From Smittium mucronatum (taxonomy: Eukaryota; Kickxellomycota; Harpellomycetes; Harpellales; Legeriomycetaceae): 37,826 nt of DNA. The notes below the pieces were generated by a model that was not told the DNA's origin, ran no database searches, and saw only the letters and a list, made by a program, of their open reading frames with translations. The position numbers and the translations under genes are program-made. The stretch is from positions 1 through 37,826 of the forward strand of contig LSSL01000003.1 of NCBI GenBank assembly GCA_001953115.1. The letters run 5' to 3'. Below are positions 1 through 9,600 of the stretch, one piece after another. Each line of letters starts with the position of its first letter. Positions within the stretch are counted from its first letter, which is position 1.

Positions 1-591
1 AAAGTGGATAAAACGCAACTTTAAACACCCTAAATATTCCCCCTAAAAAGTTGAAATATTGTTAAAAACTTTTAGATCTTTGGAAAATACTTTAAATATA
101 AGCGAGAAATATTGAACAAGAAATAAAGATATGCTCATCCAGAGACCTTTTAAAAATCAGTATCAGATCAATTTTAACCGATAAAGACTTAAACACGATT
201 TTTAAAATTTATCCAAGCAATTCAAGGCACCTAATATACAAACATTTATTGGAGATTATTGTTTTTATTTTGAATCACTTTTATATTTAACTCAGCCATA
301 ATAATAACTTTTTAGTAGACTAGATATCCCGATCAAAGCTTTTTAAAGTTTCTAAATAAAACAACAACCAGGAAAGTTTCAAAACTGTAATCTACAATTA
401 TTGATTTTAAATTTTATTTCAAATTAAATAAAGAAAAAAGTGTAGAATAATACAGACAATGATCCAGAAATGTGTAATTTATTTTTAAATAAACATAATA
501 GCAATGTAAATATATTCTTTCTTATAATCTAAAATATATTTATACTTTCACTATTTTTATTATAGGATGAATATCAGTAGTGTATAGAGAA
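1..591 (+). repeat. Left arm of near-perfect long inverted repeat
   Basis: This arm is the reverse complement of 3772-4362. The two align without gaps (position i pairs with 4363-i) over all 591 bases visible. I saw only two mismatches, both near the inner end in the stretch around 547-562. The arm may continue upstream, because base 1 is the window edge. Past 591 the arms diverge through a small indel (a 7-base difference next to a shared AATTC). No protein is evident in it. Confidence 0.95.
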
Positions 592-1685
592 TTCAAAATT
601 TAAATTCATCTTTTTATTATATTATAATTTTTTTTTAATATGTTCATTTTGATTCTTATCAAATACTTAGAGATTTTTGATTAATTAGACAATTAAATTG
701 ATATATCTATTATTATTATTTGGAATTAGAGGGTAAAACTCAGCTTTTCTTTCTTTTAACTAAACTGCTATTATTAAAAAATATTCTTCAAATTATAATA
801 AATAACAGTCTGGTAGATCTGCTTATACATATTAACCGGATTTACCCAGTGAATTTCGAAAACAGGTACTTCGGTAACTTCCCAACTAGTTTAAATTATA
901 TATATATATATATATAAATTGTATAGCTGAATATATTCATCTTAACCAGAATCTTCTAGCAAGAATTAGTGATTCCGCTGGAAAAATTTCAGCCAAAACA
1001 TGGCGTAAAATCTACTAACAGTTTTTTACTTGAATTTATGGCCCTACAATAAGTGGCCAGAATAACATTGAGGATATATATATATATATGTAAAAGGGAT
1101 CCCCCGCATCAAAATATAAGTATAGCACAAAACTTACAAGGGATAAATAATGAACTTTTTTTTGGAAAAAAACTTAACCCCACATTCTTATAATAATACA
1201 TTCTTAGCCAATAGCTATTTTTAGACTGCAAATATTTTTAGGTAGTATTTATTTTTATCCTATAGCTAATTAATTGAGACAAAAAATTTATACAATTACT
1301 TATAGTTATAAAATGTAATAGTAAATACCTGAATGAAGAGAATCTCTCTTTTATTCCAAAATAAATAAATTTAATAATGTTTTATTTTCCTACTATATAA
1401 TCAATACTCTTTTAAATTATACTCTTACCAAACTGATAAACTTAACAAGATACTAAACTAAAAATTAAGTGTAGTGAGTCTAATTATAGACCCATATTTA
1501 ATTAAAAGCTAAAACCAGTATTTATAACAGTGAGTTTTACTAGACCCAAATTTCGATCTAAATTTTGCAACAGAGATTAAAATTTTCTGTTATGGATTTT
1601 GAACGTTTATTTTAATTTTAATTATTACTTAGCCAAATCTTTTCCTATTTTTATAATATACCTCATATGTCCCAACGATCATAAT
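592..1685. other. AT-rich part of the inverted-repeat spacer, no gene seen
   Basis: This part has no credible gene. It holds two TA microsatellites (897-916 and 1074-1089) and AT-rich DNA. The short open frame at 720-917 runs into the TA repeat and looks like chance. Confidence 0.6.
897..916. repeat. (TA)n microsatellite
   Basis: About ten uninterrupted TA units. A second tract of eight AT units lies at 1074-1089, and a third at 27655-27668 inside the last VPS15 intron. Confidence 0.9.
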
Positions 1686-3571
1686 CTATTCAAACACAAA
1701 CAGTCTAAGGGATCGCTTAGAGGAGTATGTTCCGAATGAGCGTACTTCCAATTTTGACCTATTCAGTACTTGAAGTATAAGCTCCTCACCTACGTCTAGC
1801 ATAAACACAAAAAAAATTGACTTTCAAAGTCCCATCTTTTCGACATAGCCTCATATATCAAACTATAACACCTGCAAAAAATTTAGTTATAACAAATTCT
1901 TATTATTAGTTACTTGAAATAAATTTAATTTTTATTTCAATAGTATCATTCATGCGTTGAATTAAATTTTAAATATAAAATATAATTAATCGTTCTTTTT
2001 ATAATGATTACTTAAATGACAGCCCTATAAAATATAATTCAGTAATTTCTACGTAACTATTCCATAATGGCTTTCTTAATTTTTTTTTCTCTTGTGACCA
2101 AATAACCCAAAATTTCCATAAGTTATTCCAGATTTTTTGCTTGATTCCCCAAAGCTCAAAGCTCTTTCTTTTATGGTCGTCCTGGAAACTTTTTCAATAA
2201 TTGTGTCATTATTATTTTATTATTCATAAACAATCCAATTTATACGTGGGATAAGTGAGAACTGTATTTCAAGATTGATTTTTTTTTCCTCTACGAATCA
2301 TCAATGTGATCCTATTGCATTAGTTTTAAATTAGAAATTAATCTTAAAAATTGTTTAATTTTCTCTATAAAATTCCCGAAATAATATTTTTTGAGGATCA
2401 TATCTACTAATTTTATTCCTCCTATAGATCTCTCAGTGCAGAATAAATTGTTAATAAATCGACTTTCTGCCTTGTGATTTTCCAGTAATGTGTTTTTCTG
2501 ATAATTTTTTTTGGTTTATCTAAAATTTTGGGATTAGTTCCCTAAATAAAAACATATTTTTTTGAAAATCCTTTGACCGATTTTAGACATCAGAGATCCA
2601 ACAAGGACTATATACAATTTTTTTTATTTTATTTTTAATCCTGTTATTTATGGTTTATAAGGTGTTTGATTAAAGTATTTCATATCCGGGAGTCGAAAGA
2701 TGGAATGAAGCCCATTTTTCAAAAATAAAAATCGCATCCGAAGGTTGTAGATATTGTTGCCTACCAATTTTAATTTTTTCAATTCTTTTACAAAAGAATC
2801 TTTCTCTAGGTCCGCTTTGATGGACAAACTTTTTTTAATAGTTCTTTTACCCAACTTTTCTGTCATATTACAGTTTAGATGAGCCAAAAATCTAGACTGA
2901 TTAGCTAGAAGAAGCTCTTATTCACTACGCTATCTTTTTTTTAAAAAAAATCACTTATATTTATCATAATTCTATTATTTGTGATGAATCGGTTTTTTTC
3001 TTGAAATTTATCAAGAAATTTGTCCAAAAATCTGTGTTTTCTGAACCATATTTACATAATAAAATGGGGATAATGCTTTCAGATCCGGAAATGTAGGATT
3101 CTATAAAATTAATATCTGTATAACTTGAAATCAAATGACCGGGGTAAAAATTAATTTAAGGGATTGATTTTTTAGCGTAAATATCTCATAGATATTCAAG
3201 AAACAAAAATATGAAAATTATGTAAATTTTCCCCATGAAAACAAGCCTTTTTCCATGATTAGCATCTTATATCTTTTTAATAAAAATTATTAATTCATCC
3301 ATTATTTCCCTATGCTCTTCGATGGTATCATTTTTAACTTTATCAAACCCAAATTGAGCTATCATGCATATTATTCAGATCTAAAAAAATTTAGAGTATT
3401 GTTTTCGCCATCAAAAGTTGTGGGTGTAGGAATATCTTTAGGCAAGCCAACATCTATTTTTTTAATCTTTTTAACTTTAATTTTCGGTTCGATAAATATC
3501 ATGTGTGATTTTTTTTGTTGAATTAAGAAAAATTTCACACCCTTTTTATCTTTTATTTGAAAGTGTAACAA
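1686..3571 (-). pseudogene. Broken or intron-split unrecognised coding region in the inverted-repeat spacer
   Basis: Several minus-strand open tracts have protein-like composition in otherwise AT-rich DNA: 3371-3571, 3267-3374, 2964-3155, 2648-2917 (89 codons), 2355-2432, 2008-2193 (five Trp in 61 residues) and 1686-1802. The pair 3371-3571 and 3267-3374 overlap in different frames, as one indel would produce. The pair 2964-3155 and 2648-2917 can be joined by a plausible 151-nt intron (2905-3055; GTAAAT donor, TTCTTCTAG acceptor) that keeps the frame. The first tract contains PTPTTFDGENNTLNFF, faintly like the P..FDG start of Ty3-type Gag capsids. I do not recognise the protein. It could be a decayed transposon, a decayed host gene, or an intact multi-exon gene that I cannot assemble. 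Confidence 0.35.
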
Positions 3572-3771
3572 TAATCATAAAAATTCAACTTAGAAGAAGC
3601 TATTTTTTTGTAATAAAAGTTATTTGAATGAGACCGTTCATATTAATATTTTTTTTTAATAAAGTGTTCTCTGTTTTTGAATAAAAATGAAAAAATAAAT
3701 TTTTATAATTTATTACTATTTGAATAGATTTCAGAATCAAAATACGACATCATAATTTCAAGAATTCTACG

Positions 3772-4362
3772 TTCTCTATACACTACTGATATTCATCCTA
3801 TACTAAAAATAGTAAAAGTATAAATATATTTTAGATTATAAGAAAGAATATATTTACATTGCTATTATGTTTATTTAAAAATAAATTACACATTTCTGGA
3901 TCATTGTCTGTATTATTCTACACTTTTTTCTTTATTTAATTTGAAATAAAATTTAAAATCAATAATTGTAGATTACAGTTTTGAAACTTTCCTGGTTGTT
4001 GTTTTATTTAGAAACTTTAAAAAGCTTTGATCGGGATATCTAGTCTACTAAAAAGTTATTATTATGGCTGAGTTAAATATAAAAGTGATTCAAAATAAAA
4101 ACAATAATCTCCAATAAATGTTTGTATATTAGGTGCCTTGAATTGCTTGGATAAATTTTAAAAATCGTGTTTAAGTCTTTATCGGTTAAAATTGATCTGA
4201 TACTGATTTTTAAAAGGTCTCTGGATGAGCATATCTTTATTTCTTGTTCAATATTTCTCGCTTATATTTAAAGTATTTTCCAAAGATCTAAAAGTTTTTA
4301 ACAATATTTCAACTTTTTAGGGGGAATATTTAGGGTGTTTAAAGTTGCGTTTTATCCACTTT
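3772..4362 (-). repeat. Right arm of near-perfect long inverted repeat
   Basis: Reverse complement of 1-591 with no net indel. With the 3,180-base spacer (592-3771) the structure covers at least 4.36 kb. Possible sources are a foldback or DIRS-like element with inverted terminal repeats, a recent inverted duplication, or a palindromic assembly artefact. The arms look young while the spacer looks decayed, which suggests arm homogenisation or a recent duplication. Confidence 0.95.
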
Positions 4363-4904
4363 TAAATTGAAAATTCGAAAAAATAAACAGCAATGATTGA
4401 TTTTAACCAATAAAATATAATTTAACAGGCGTAACTTTTGTTTTTTTCAGTAACCATCGAATATATTAATAATGATAATCAATTGATTCTATTTGTTAAA
4501 TAAAGAATCAATTGATTTTATTTGAATAATTTTGATAATATTTTGAATTTTTGACCATTTTTTCAATTAATTGTAAAATCTTGACTATTTTTAGAATTGG
4601 CTCTTAGTTTAATGATCGATTAATTTTTTTAAACTGCCCCAATACTTTTTAATAAGTCAAAAAGCTCTCATATATATGTATTAAAAATAACTTTGTGAGA
4701 AATAATAATATGTTTATTTTAATTTTTTACAGTTGCATCTTTATAATGCAATTGATTGCGTGGTAAATATTTTTGTGAATAAATTATTTTTTATCTATTT
4801 TTAAAAAATAAATGGGTTCAATTAATTTGTTTCAGTTGGTTGGAAAAATTATGTTGAAAAAAATTACACCCATTTTTATAAAGGATATAATAATGCTTTC
4901 CAAT
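4363..4904. other. Intergenic AT-rich DNA
   Basis: No gene is seen. A palindromic word AATCAATTGATT occurs twice about 30 bases apart (near 4483 and 4506). The rest is low-complexity AT-rich sequence. Confidence 0.6.
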
Positions 4905-5035
4905 ATTTTAGAAATGTTAATCAAGAATTCGACGAGTTCTCATACACTTATTCTTATTAGAAATAGTACTAGTTTTACCCAATTATGACTAAAATATATC
5001 TATACATTTGGATCATTTAAATTCTAATGAATACC
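4905..5035 (+). repeat. Degenerate third copy of the inverted-repeat arm
   Basis: Read in the same direction as 3755-3905, this stretch shares an ordered series of words: CAAGAATTC.ACG, TTCTC.TACACT, AAATAGTA, ATATAT and ACATTT..GGATCATT. Indels interrupt them. It appears to be an older, partly deleted relative of the right arm, so the arm sequence belongs to a dispersed family. Confidence 0.45.
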
Positions 5036-6420
5036 TTGACCAACTTTGTTTTTTTATCGAATCATTTATGTGTAAGCTAGTTGATATTGAATGCTGGTAA
5101 AAATAAATGCAATTTTATTGGTTAAACTTTATTTTATTCTATTCCCAATGAATAAGAAAAAATATTAGGTTCAAAATTTGTAATATTTCTCGCCATATCA
5201 ATAGTTTATCTGCATGCTTATAGATTAATTTTCTGGAAAAAAAATAGAATATTTACAAAAGTGAAGATAATTTTAATATTTTTATTAAAAGATATTTAAG
5301 AAGTTTAAGAAAGTAAACTTGAATGTTTGAATTTTTATACTGAAATGAGCTTGTTTTTTATAATATTCTAAACAATAGACTCCTTTTATGCATATTTTGA
5401 TATTTTCACTTTTGTATATCTATAATCCCCTCCTAACAATTCAATTATTTCTTCTATTTAATACTCATTAATACTGCTATTTTACTGCCACTGTTTCATC
5501 TGAATGGCTTTGTTTCAATATATCTTCAATATATCCCGACCTGACATTTATGACCTTTGTTGGAATATTTATGGTTTTTTGATGCATCTAAATATATAAA
5601 ATTGCTATTTCAAGGTTCTATTGTTTATTTTTTGTATTACTTATTATCGTTTTATGGTAAAAATATGTTATTAATATCACTAAAATCTCTATTAATATGA
5701 AATATATACCATTTGATATATATTCCTTCACAATATCAATTGGAAAAAATTATAGAAATGTGCAAAATATTGATATGAGATGTTATTAGTGAAATTTCGT
5801 GCAAAGCGGAGAAAATATAAATGCACTTTTAGCAAAAGTGTTGATAAATTATAACGGTACTTTTCAGTAACTGTGATTTTATCTTTTTAATTACAAGTTA
5901 TAAATAATAAGTAATATTTTCTTATAAATAAGTAACTCGAATTTAATTTCAGTATTAACTTTTTCGTAGCAGGTTAAATATTTTATTTAATTTTCGAGGC
6001 TATTATTTATGTCGCTTAGATTTTCACTTGCATAATACTAACATACTATTGGCAAACTTTTTGCAATTGATAAATATATTTTCTAGAAATTCGACAAATC
6101 TGAGTGCTTATCACATACTGGAGTAGATATAGTTAAAACTGCTGGTTTATGAATAAAATTTCCACTTCTATTTAGCTAATAATCCTTTTATTTGACCCCC
6201 CAATAAATAGAAATTTTATCAAGCGAATGATATTGGATAATATCCCGAAAAGTCCCGTGTTATAAAAATATCACAAATTATATGCGCCTCAAAATGTAAA
6301 GCAAATTAGTGCACTTTTTTGGCTTTGCTATAATTAGCAGATTCTCTATCGGAGCATTCATGGTGATGTAGCTATTTACCTATTTACTTTTTTTTTTTTT
6401 ATCACGGAATATTATTGTAA
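5036..6420. other. Intergenic AT-rich DNA
   Basis: Low-complexity AT-rich sequence with homopolymer runs. I found no open frame with protein-like composition and no RNA gene. Confidence 0.6.
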
Positions 6421-7019
6421 GATAATGTCATTAAAAACTATACTAAAAAAATATGAAAAAAAGAAAAAGACGTATAGAAAAGACTATTATCCTAACTACA
6501 ATAAGCTCCTCTGTCGGACTATTGGCTGTGTACCTACGGGAAAAGGGTTCAATCCTCCAACCAAAAGACCCCCCCCTGGGATTGCTTCAAGTAGGCTGGA
6601 TGACTGAGGTTACGTGCAGTCATGAATTAAGCTCTTTTTCATTGAAAAATATTTCATTGAAGCTACTGAGCTCCTAGTCAGAGCCTACGTTTAACAGGAT
6701 TAATAAAATTTTGCTCCTACCCAAACGTGGGTTTGATCGACATGGCTTTCCTACAAATAGCTGTTAGACGCTGAGATCCGTCTGACTGTCGAACGCTGGA
6801 CTTGTGCACTAGACTATGTCTCAGCTGTGTTAAACGATCGGTTTCTCCTGTTTCGAGATGGTCCTCCTCTGGAATCGCTGTCCTCCGAATCGCTGTGCGC
6901 TGTCTCCACTACTCCCAACCAAGAATAGTACAACACTTGTGTGAAATTTTAGTTTAGTGTACTTCGAAAAGTACACTATTAAGTCCCTAGACCACGGCAA
7001 TGCATTTCACTCTTAGGGG
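6421..7019 (+). repeat. Dispersed repeat family, copy A (GC-richer)
   Basis: From 6515 to 7019 this is a close match, inverted, to copy C at 37281-37826. From 6422 on it is a diverged direct match to copy B at 35240-35800. Composition is clearly GC-richer than the flanks. It has a perfect 10-bp hairpin at 6955-6978 (AGTGTACTT, CGAA loop, AAGTACACT at its core) and an internal direct repeat (GAATCGCTGT twice near 6873-6897). A frame at 6453-6677 is partly shared by all three copies. I cannot assign it to a transposon class: an LTR, a non-autonomous element or a LINE fragment are all possible. Confidence 0.85.
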
Positions 7020-7685
7020 ACCTATTTACATTTCACCCACTGGAAGTTTCAACTACTTTTTTACCGCTTTAAATAAAATATTAAGGTACGGACATAGATT
7101 TGTGTATTTTGGTAAAACTAACAATTTCCATTTGCACAAAAAATCTTTATTATGAAAAATAGTTGGTTGATCAGCAGGTGAAATGTACAATAGGTCAATA
7201 GTCTGACACCGCAGACACTTTCCTAGTCTGGATATATGCAACTAAAATTTACACTAAATTTATTGGCTTATATATAGATGTAATTGAAAAAAGGTTTTCT
7301 ATTGGCAAATTTTCTAAAATTAATTGGAGGTAGTTTTTATTTTCATTTTTATTGGTTTGATGATTAAAGTTTTATTTAGATAACAATTTACAGTGTAAAA
7401 AAAATCTCTGGTTTTGAAAAGAATCACCCAATTAGTACCTTACCTGAAACTGGAGAATATGCTTGACCCAGTAATCAAACACAGTTTGTTAAGGAAATTT
7501 ACAGGTTAATAAAGATCGATAATAATGACGGCATTAATATAATTGTTACCAATAAAAGCTTAATTTTTGAAAATTAAGGTGTAGAAATTGAGCTAAGGTA
7601 TATCAAATAGCTCGTTAGCAATTGGTAGGTTAAATTGAGCGACCAGTAGTTGCCAAAATTCACTCTGGCTGGACTTATTTAAATT
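7020..7685. other. Moderately complex DNA between repeat copy A and the 2A-like frame
   Basis: Composition is less AT-rich than the surrounding intergenic DNA. A minus-strand open frame at 7053-7241 (62 aa, including GKCLRCQTIDLLYISPADQP) resembles protein but matches nothing I recognise. The segment may be the body of a decayed element that goes with repeat copy A; this is inference from adjacency and composition only. Confidence 0.3.
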
Positions 7686-7877
7686 ATGCTCGATTTGTTA
7701 CTCACTTTCAACTGCCGAATGGGTTTCTGTAACATTATCGAAATGCTGTTAGCAGTACTCTGGGCGTTAAAGTGTGAACTCCATCCGGGACCAAATTATT
7801 GCCTCACTTTATTTGTGTATACTAACAATTTCAATTTACCCGACTTATTTATTTGCCCAATAGAATACAATAATTAG
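7686..7877 (+). pseudogene. Short frame with a possible 2A-like motif, transposon remnant?
   Basis: A 63-codon ATG-started frame contains LLAVLWALKCELHPGPN (HPGP at residues 33-36). Self-cleaving 2A-like peptides at the N-terminus of several LINE families follow the pattern hydrophobic stretch, then D(V/I)ExNPGP. Here the hydrophobic run, Glu and PGP are present, but the Asp is Lys and the Asn is His, so activity is doubtful. The frame stops soon afterwards and no reverse transcriptase follows. It may be chance similarity. Confidence 0.25.
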
Positions 7878-7879
7878 CA

Positions 7880-8231
7880 ATCTAATGATAGTGAAACATA
7901 AAATGACAGCTATTTTTGTATCTTTGGCCGTGAAATGATTAACATGTGGATCTGACTCGCAGCATAAATACTAGTGTCTAGATATAACCCATTCCGGAAT
8001 TTGTATCCTCAAAATTCTGGTAAAAATTAAGATTAATAAACACTTATAAAAAAAGATAGAAATATTCCATTACAACGTAAAAAATAAAATAAAAAAGAGT
8101 TCTTCAAGCTGGTGATTATAATTTAAATAAAATATAGGGAAAATAATATGTATAAATCTATTCGAAAGGTAATATTATTTTAAAAGTCAGTGTAGACAAT
8201 TTAGACTGACCAAGACTCTAGAGACATATTA
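7880..8231. other. Downstream region of RIB3 with an imperfect hairpin
   Basis: Non-coding. An imperfect inverted repeat at 8186-8210 (GTCAGTGTAGA and TTTAGACTGAC) lies just past the RIB3 stop on its 3' side and could sit in the 3' UTR. I see no clear poly(A) signal that can be told from background AT-richness. Confidence 0.4.
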
Positions 8232-8976
8232 CTATGAAGACTTTGTGGAAGAATTCTTTGAGGTGATATATTCAATCAGATTCTCAATGGAAATGAGTTT
8301 CAAATCATGCTTGTCAGCAAATTCGCGGCAGTCATTCCTCCTCTTCATAGTACCATCATCGTTAACGAGCTCACAAAGAACTCCAGCAGGAAAACATCCA
8401 GCAAGTTTGCACAATTCAATGGCAGCTTCAGTATGGCCTTGTCTCCCTAGGATACCTTTTGGATTAGCAAAAAGAGGAACAACGTGCCCAGGCCTATAAA
8501 AATCGCCAGCAGTTGCTTTAGGGTTGGCCAGAAGCTTTACAGTAACAGAACGATCATGTGCAGAAATTCCTGTCGTCGTGTTGGTGGCAGAGTCAACTGT
8601 TATTGAATATTGGGTTTTTTTAGGATCAGTATTGTTAACAACCATCAAAGGAAGCTCCAATTTCTGCAATCTAGAAGGCTCTAAAGAGCAGCATATGAAA
8701 CCAGAAGTGTATCGAATAGTAAAAGCCATTAGTTCTGTGGTCGCGTGCTCAGCAGCGAAAATAATATCGCCCTCATTCTCTCGATCCTCATTATCAACAA
8801 CAACGACGGGTTTGCCAAGTTCTATTGAGTAAAGACATGAATGAATGGCATAAAAAAATAGAAAAAGAGCAGAAATTTTATGGAATAATTAATGGAAATA
8901 GGGGAAAATGTAATATTTAAATGAATGGCTTACTTATATCTTCGATGGCCTGATCAATAGTGTTGAATATAAACAT
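8232..8976 (-). CDS. RIB3: 3,4-dihydroxy-2-butanone 4-phosphate synthase
   Basis: This enzyme converts D-ribulose 5-phosphate to 3,4-dihydroxy-2-butanone 4-phosphate plus formate, supplying the four-carbon unit of riboflavin. There are two exons: 8934-8976 (MFIFNTIDQAIEDI plus one base) and 8232-8821, separated by a 112-nt GTAAGC..AATAG intron. The joined 633 nt encode 210 aa, the usual length for the single-domain fungal enzyme. Motifs seen: DNEDRENEGD at residues 24-33 (Mg-binding acidic loop), FICC at 56-59 (the family's conserved Cys region), TGISAHDR at 98-105, RPGH at 124-127 and GHTE at 143-146 (second metal and substrate site). All expected catalytic motifs are intact. There is no GTP cyclohydrolase II domain fused, unlike bacterial or plant bifunctional forms. 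No signal peptide is seen, so it is probably cytosolic. Without the intron, an ORF search would miss the first 45 residues. Confidence 0.96.
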
Positions 8977-9258
8977 TTTTATAACTTTAAGTATATTATG
9001 GAAAAGAACGAATTATTCTGAAAGGATATTAGGAAGAATGTCTATGAATTTTACAGAGAGTGGTGTTTCTATTGAACCTATTTCGTCGATATCTATTTAG
9101 ACATATAGTTCACTCAAAAGTGCTGCGTTTTATAACGAAAATAGCATTTGAATTTTTGTTACCAACTAGATCAAATTAATGATCCATTATGCTTTTCCAA
9201 TAAAATTCATTCCATTGGTGGAAATTAACCCTAAATACACAAACATCTGTGATAATAA

Positions 9259-9555
9259 TGTAATAAAATATATTGGTCAAGATATTCCCTAATATTGATA
9301 AATCCAATTGAATTCACTGACTGGATTTATGTCGAGAGTATTATGGATATACTGTCTACGGTTGGTTATTTCTAATGTATTAATGCACGAGGATTATTGA
9401 GTTATGCGGATTGTGATTTTCAAATGGAAACAATGATGCTAATGGTACATTTTTCTCTCGCAAATCAGCTTACCAGAAACACTTTTAGCCAATAGAGATT
9501 GCTATCCAAACCTTATAGAAATTTTACCCAAAATAGGATGAAGTTCCTGAAATGA
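9259..9555 (+). pseudogene. Possible decayed coding stretch, unrecognised
   Basis: One forward frame has three open segments (9259-9372, 9376-9492, 9496-9552), separated only by TAA at 9373 and TAG at 9493 and ended by TGA at 9553. Peptides such as EFTDWIYVESIMDILSTVGY and GLLSYADCDFQMETMMLMVH look protein-like and use Trp, Asp and Cys, which are scarce in AT-rich noise. I recognise no family. It could be a pseudogene or chance. Confidence 0.22.
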
Positions 9556-9600
9556 GAAATTTTTAGAACACTGTTGGAATAGCCTTTAACTGGTAAGTAG

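Noticed and set aside
6540..6570. tRNA B-box-like GGGTTCAATCC in repeat copy A, suggesting a tRNA or SINE
   Set aside because: The flanking bases cannot form a T-stem, no acceptor or anticodon arm fits, and the possible A-box is too close.
6955..6990. Helitron-like 3' end (hairpin followed by CTAG)
   Set aside because: Copies A and C stay homologous about 30 bases past the CTAG, the next base is not T, and no Rep/helicase is present.
8245..8832. Forward frames at 8245-8499 and 8524-8832
   Set aside because: They are antisense shadows of the RIB3 exon.
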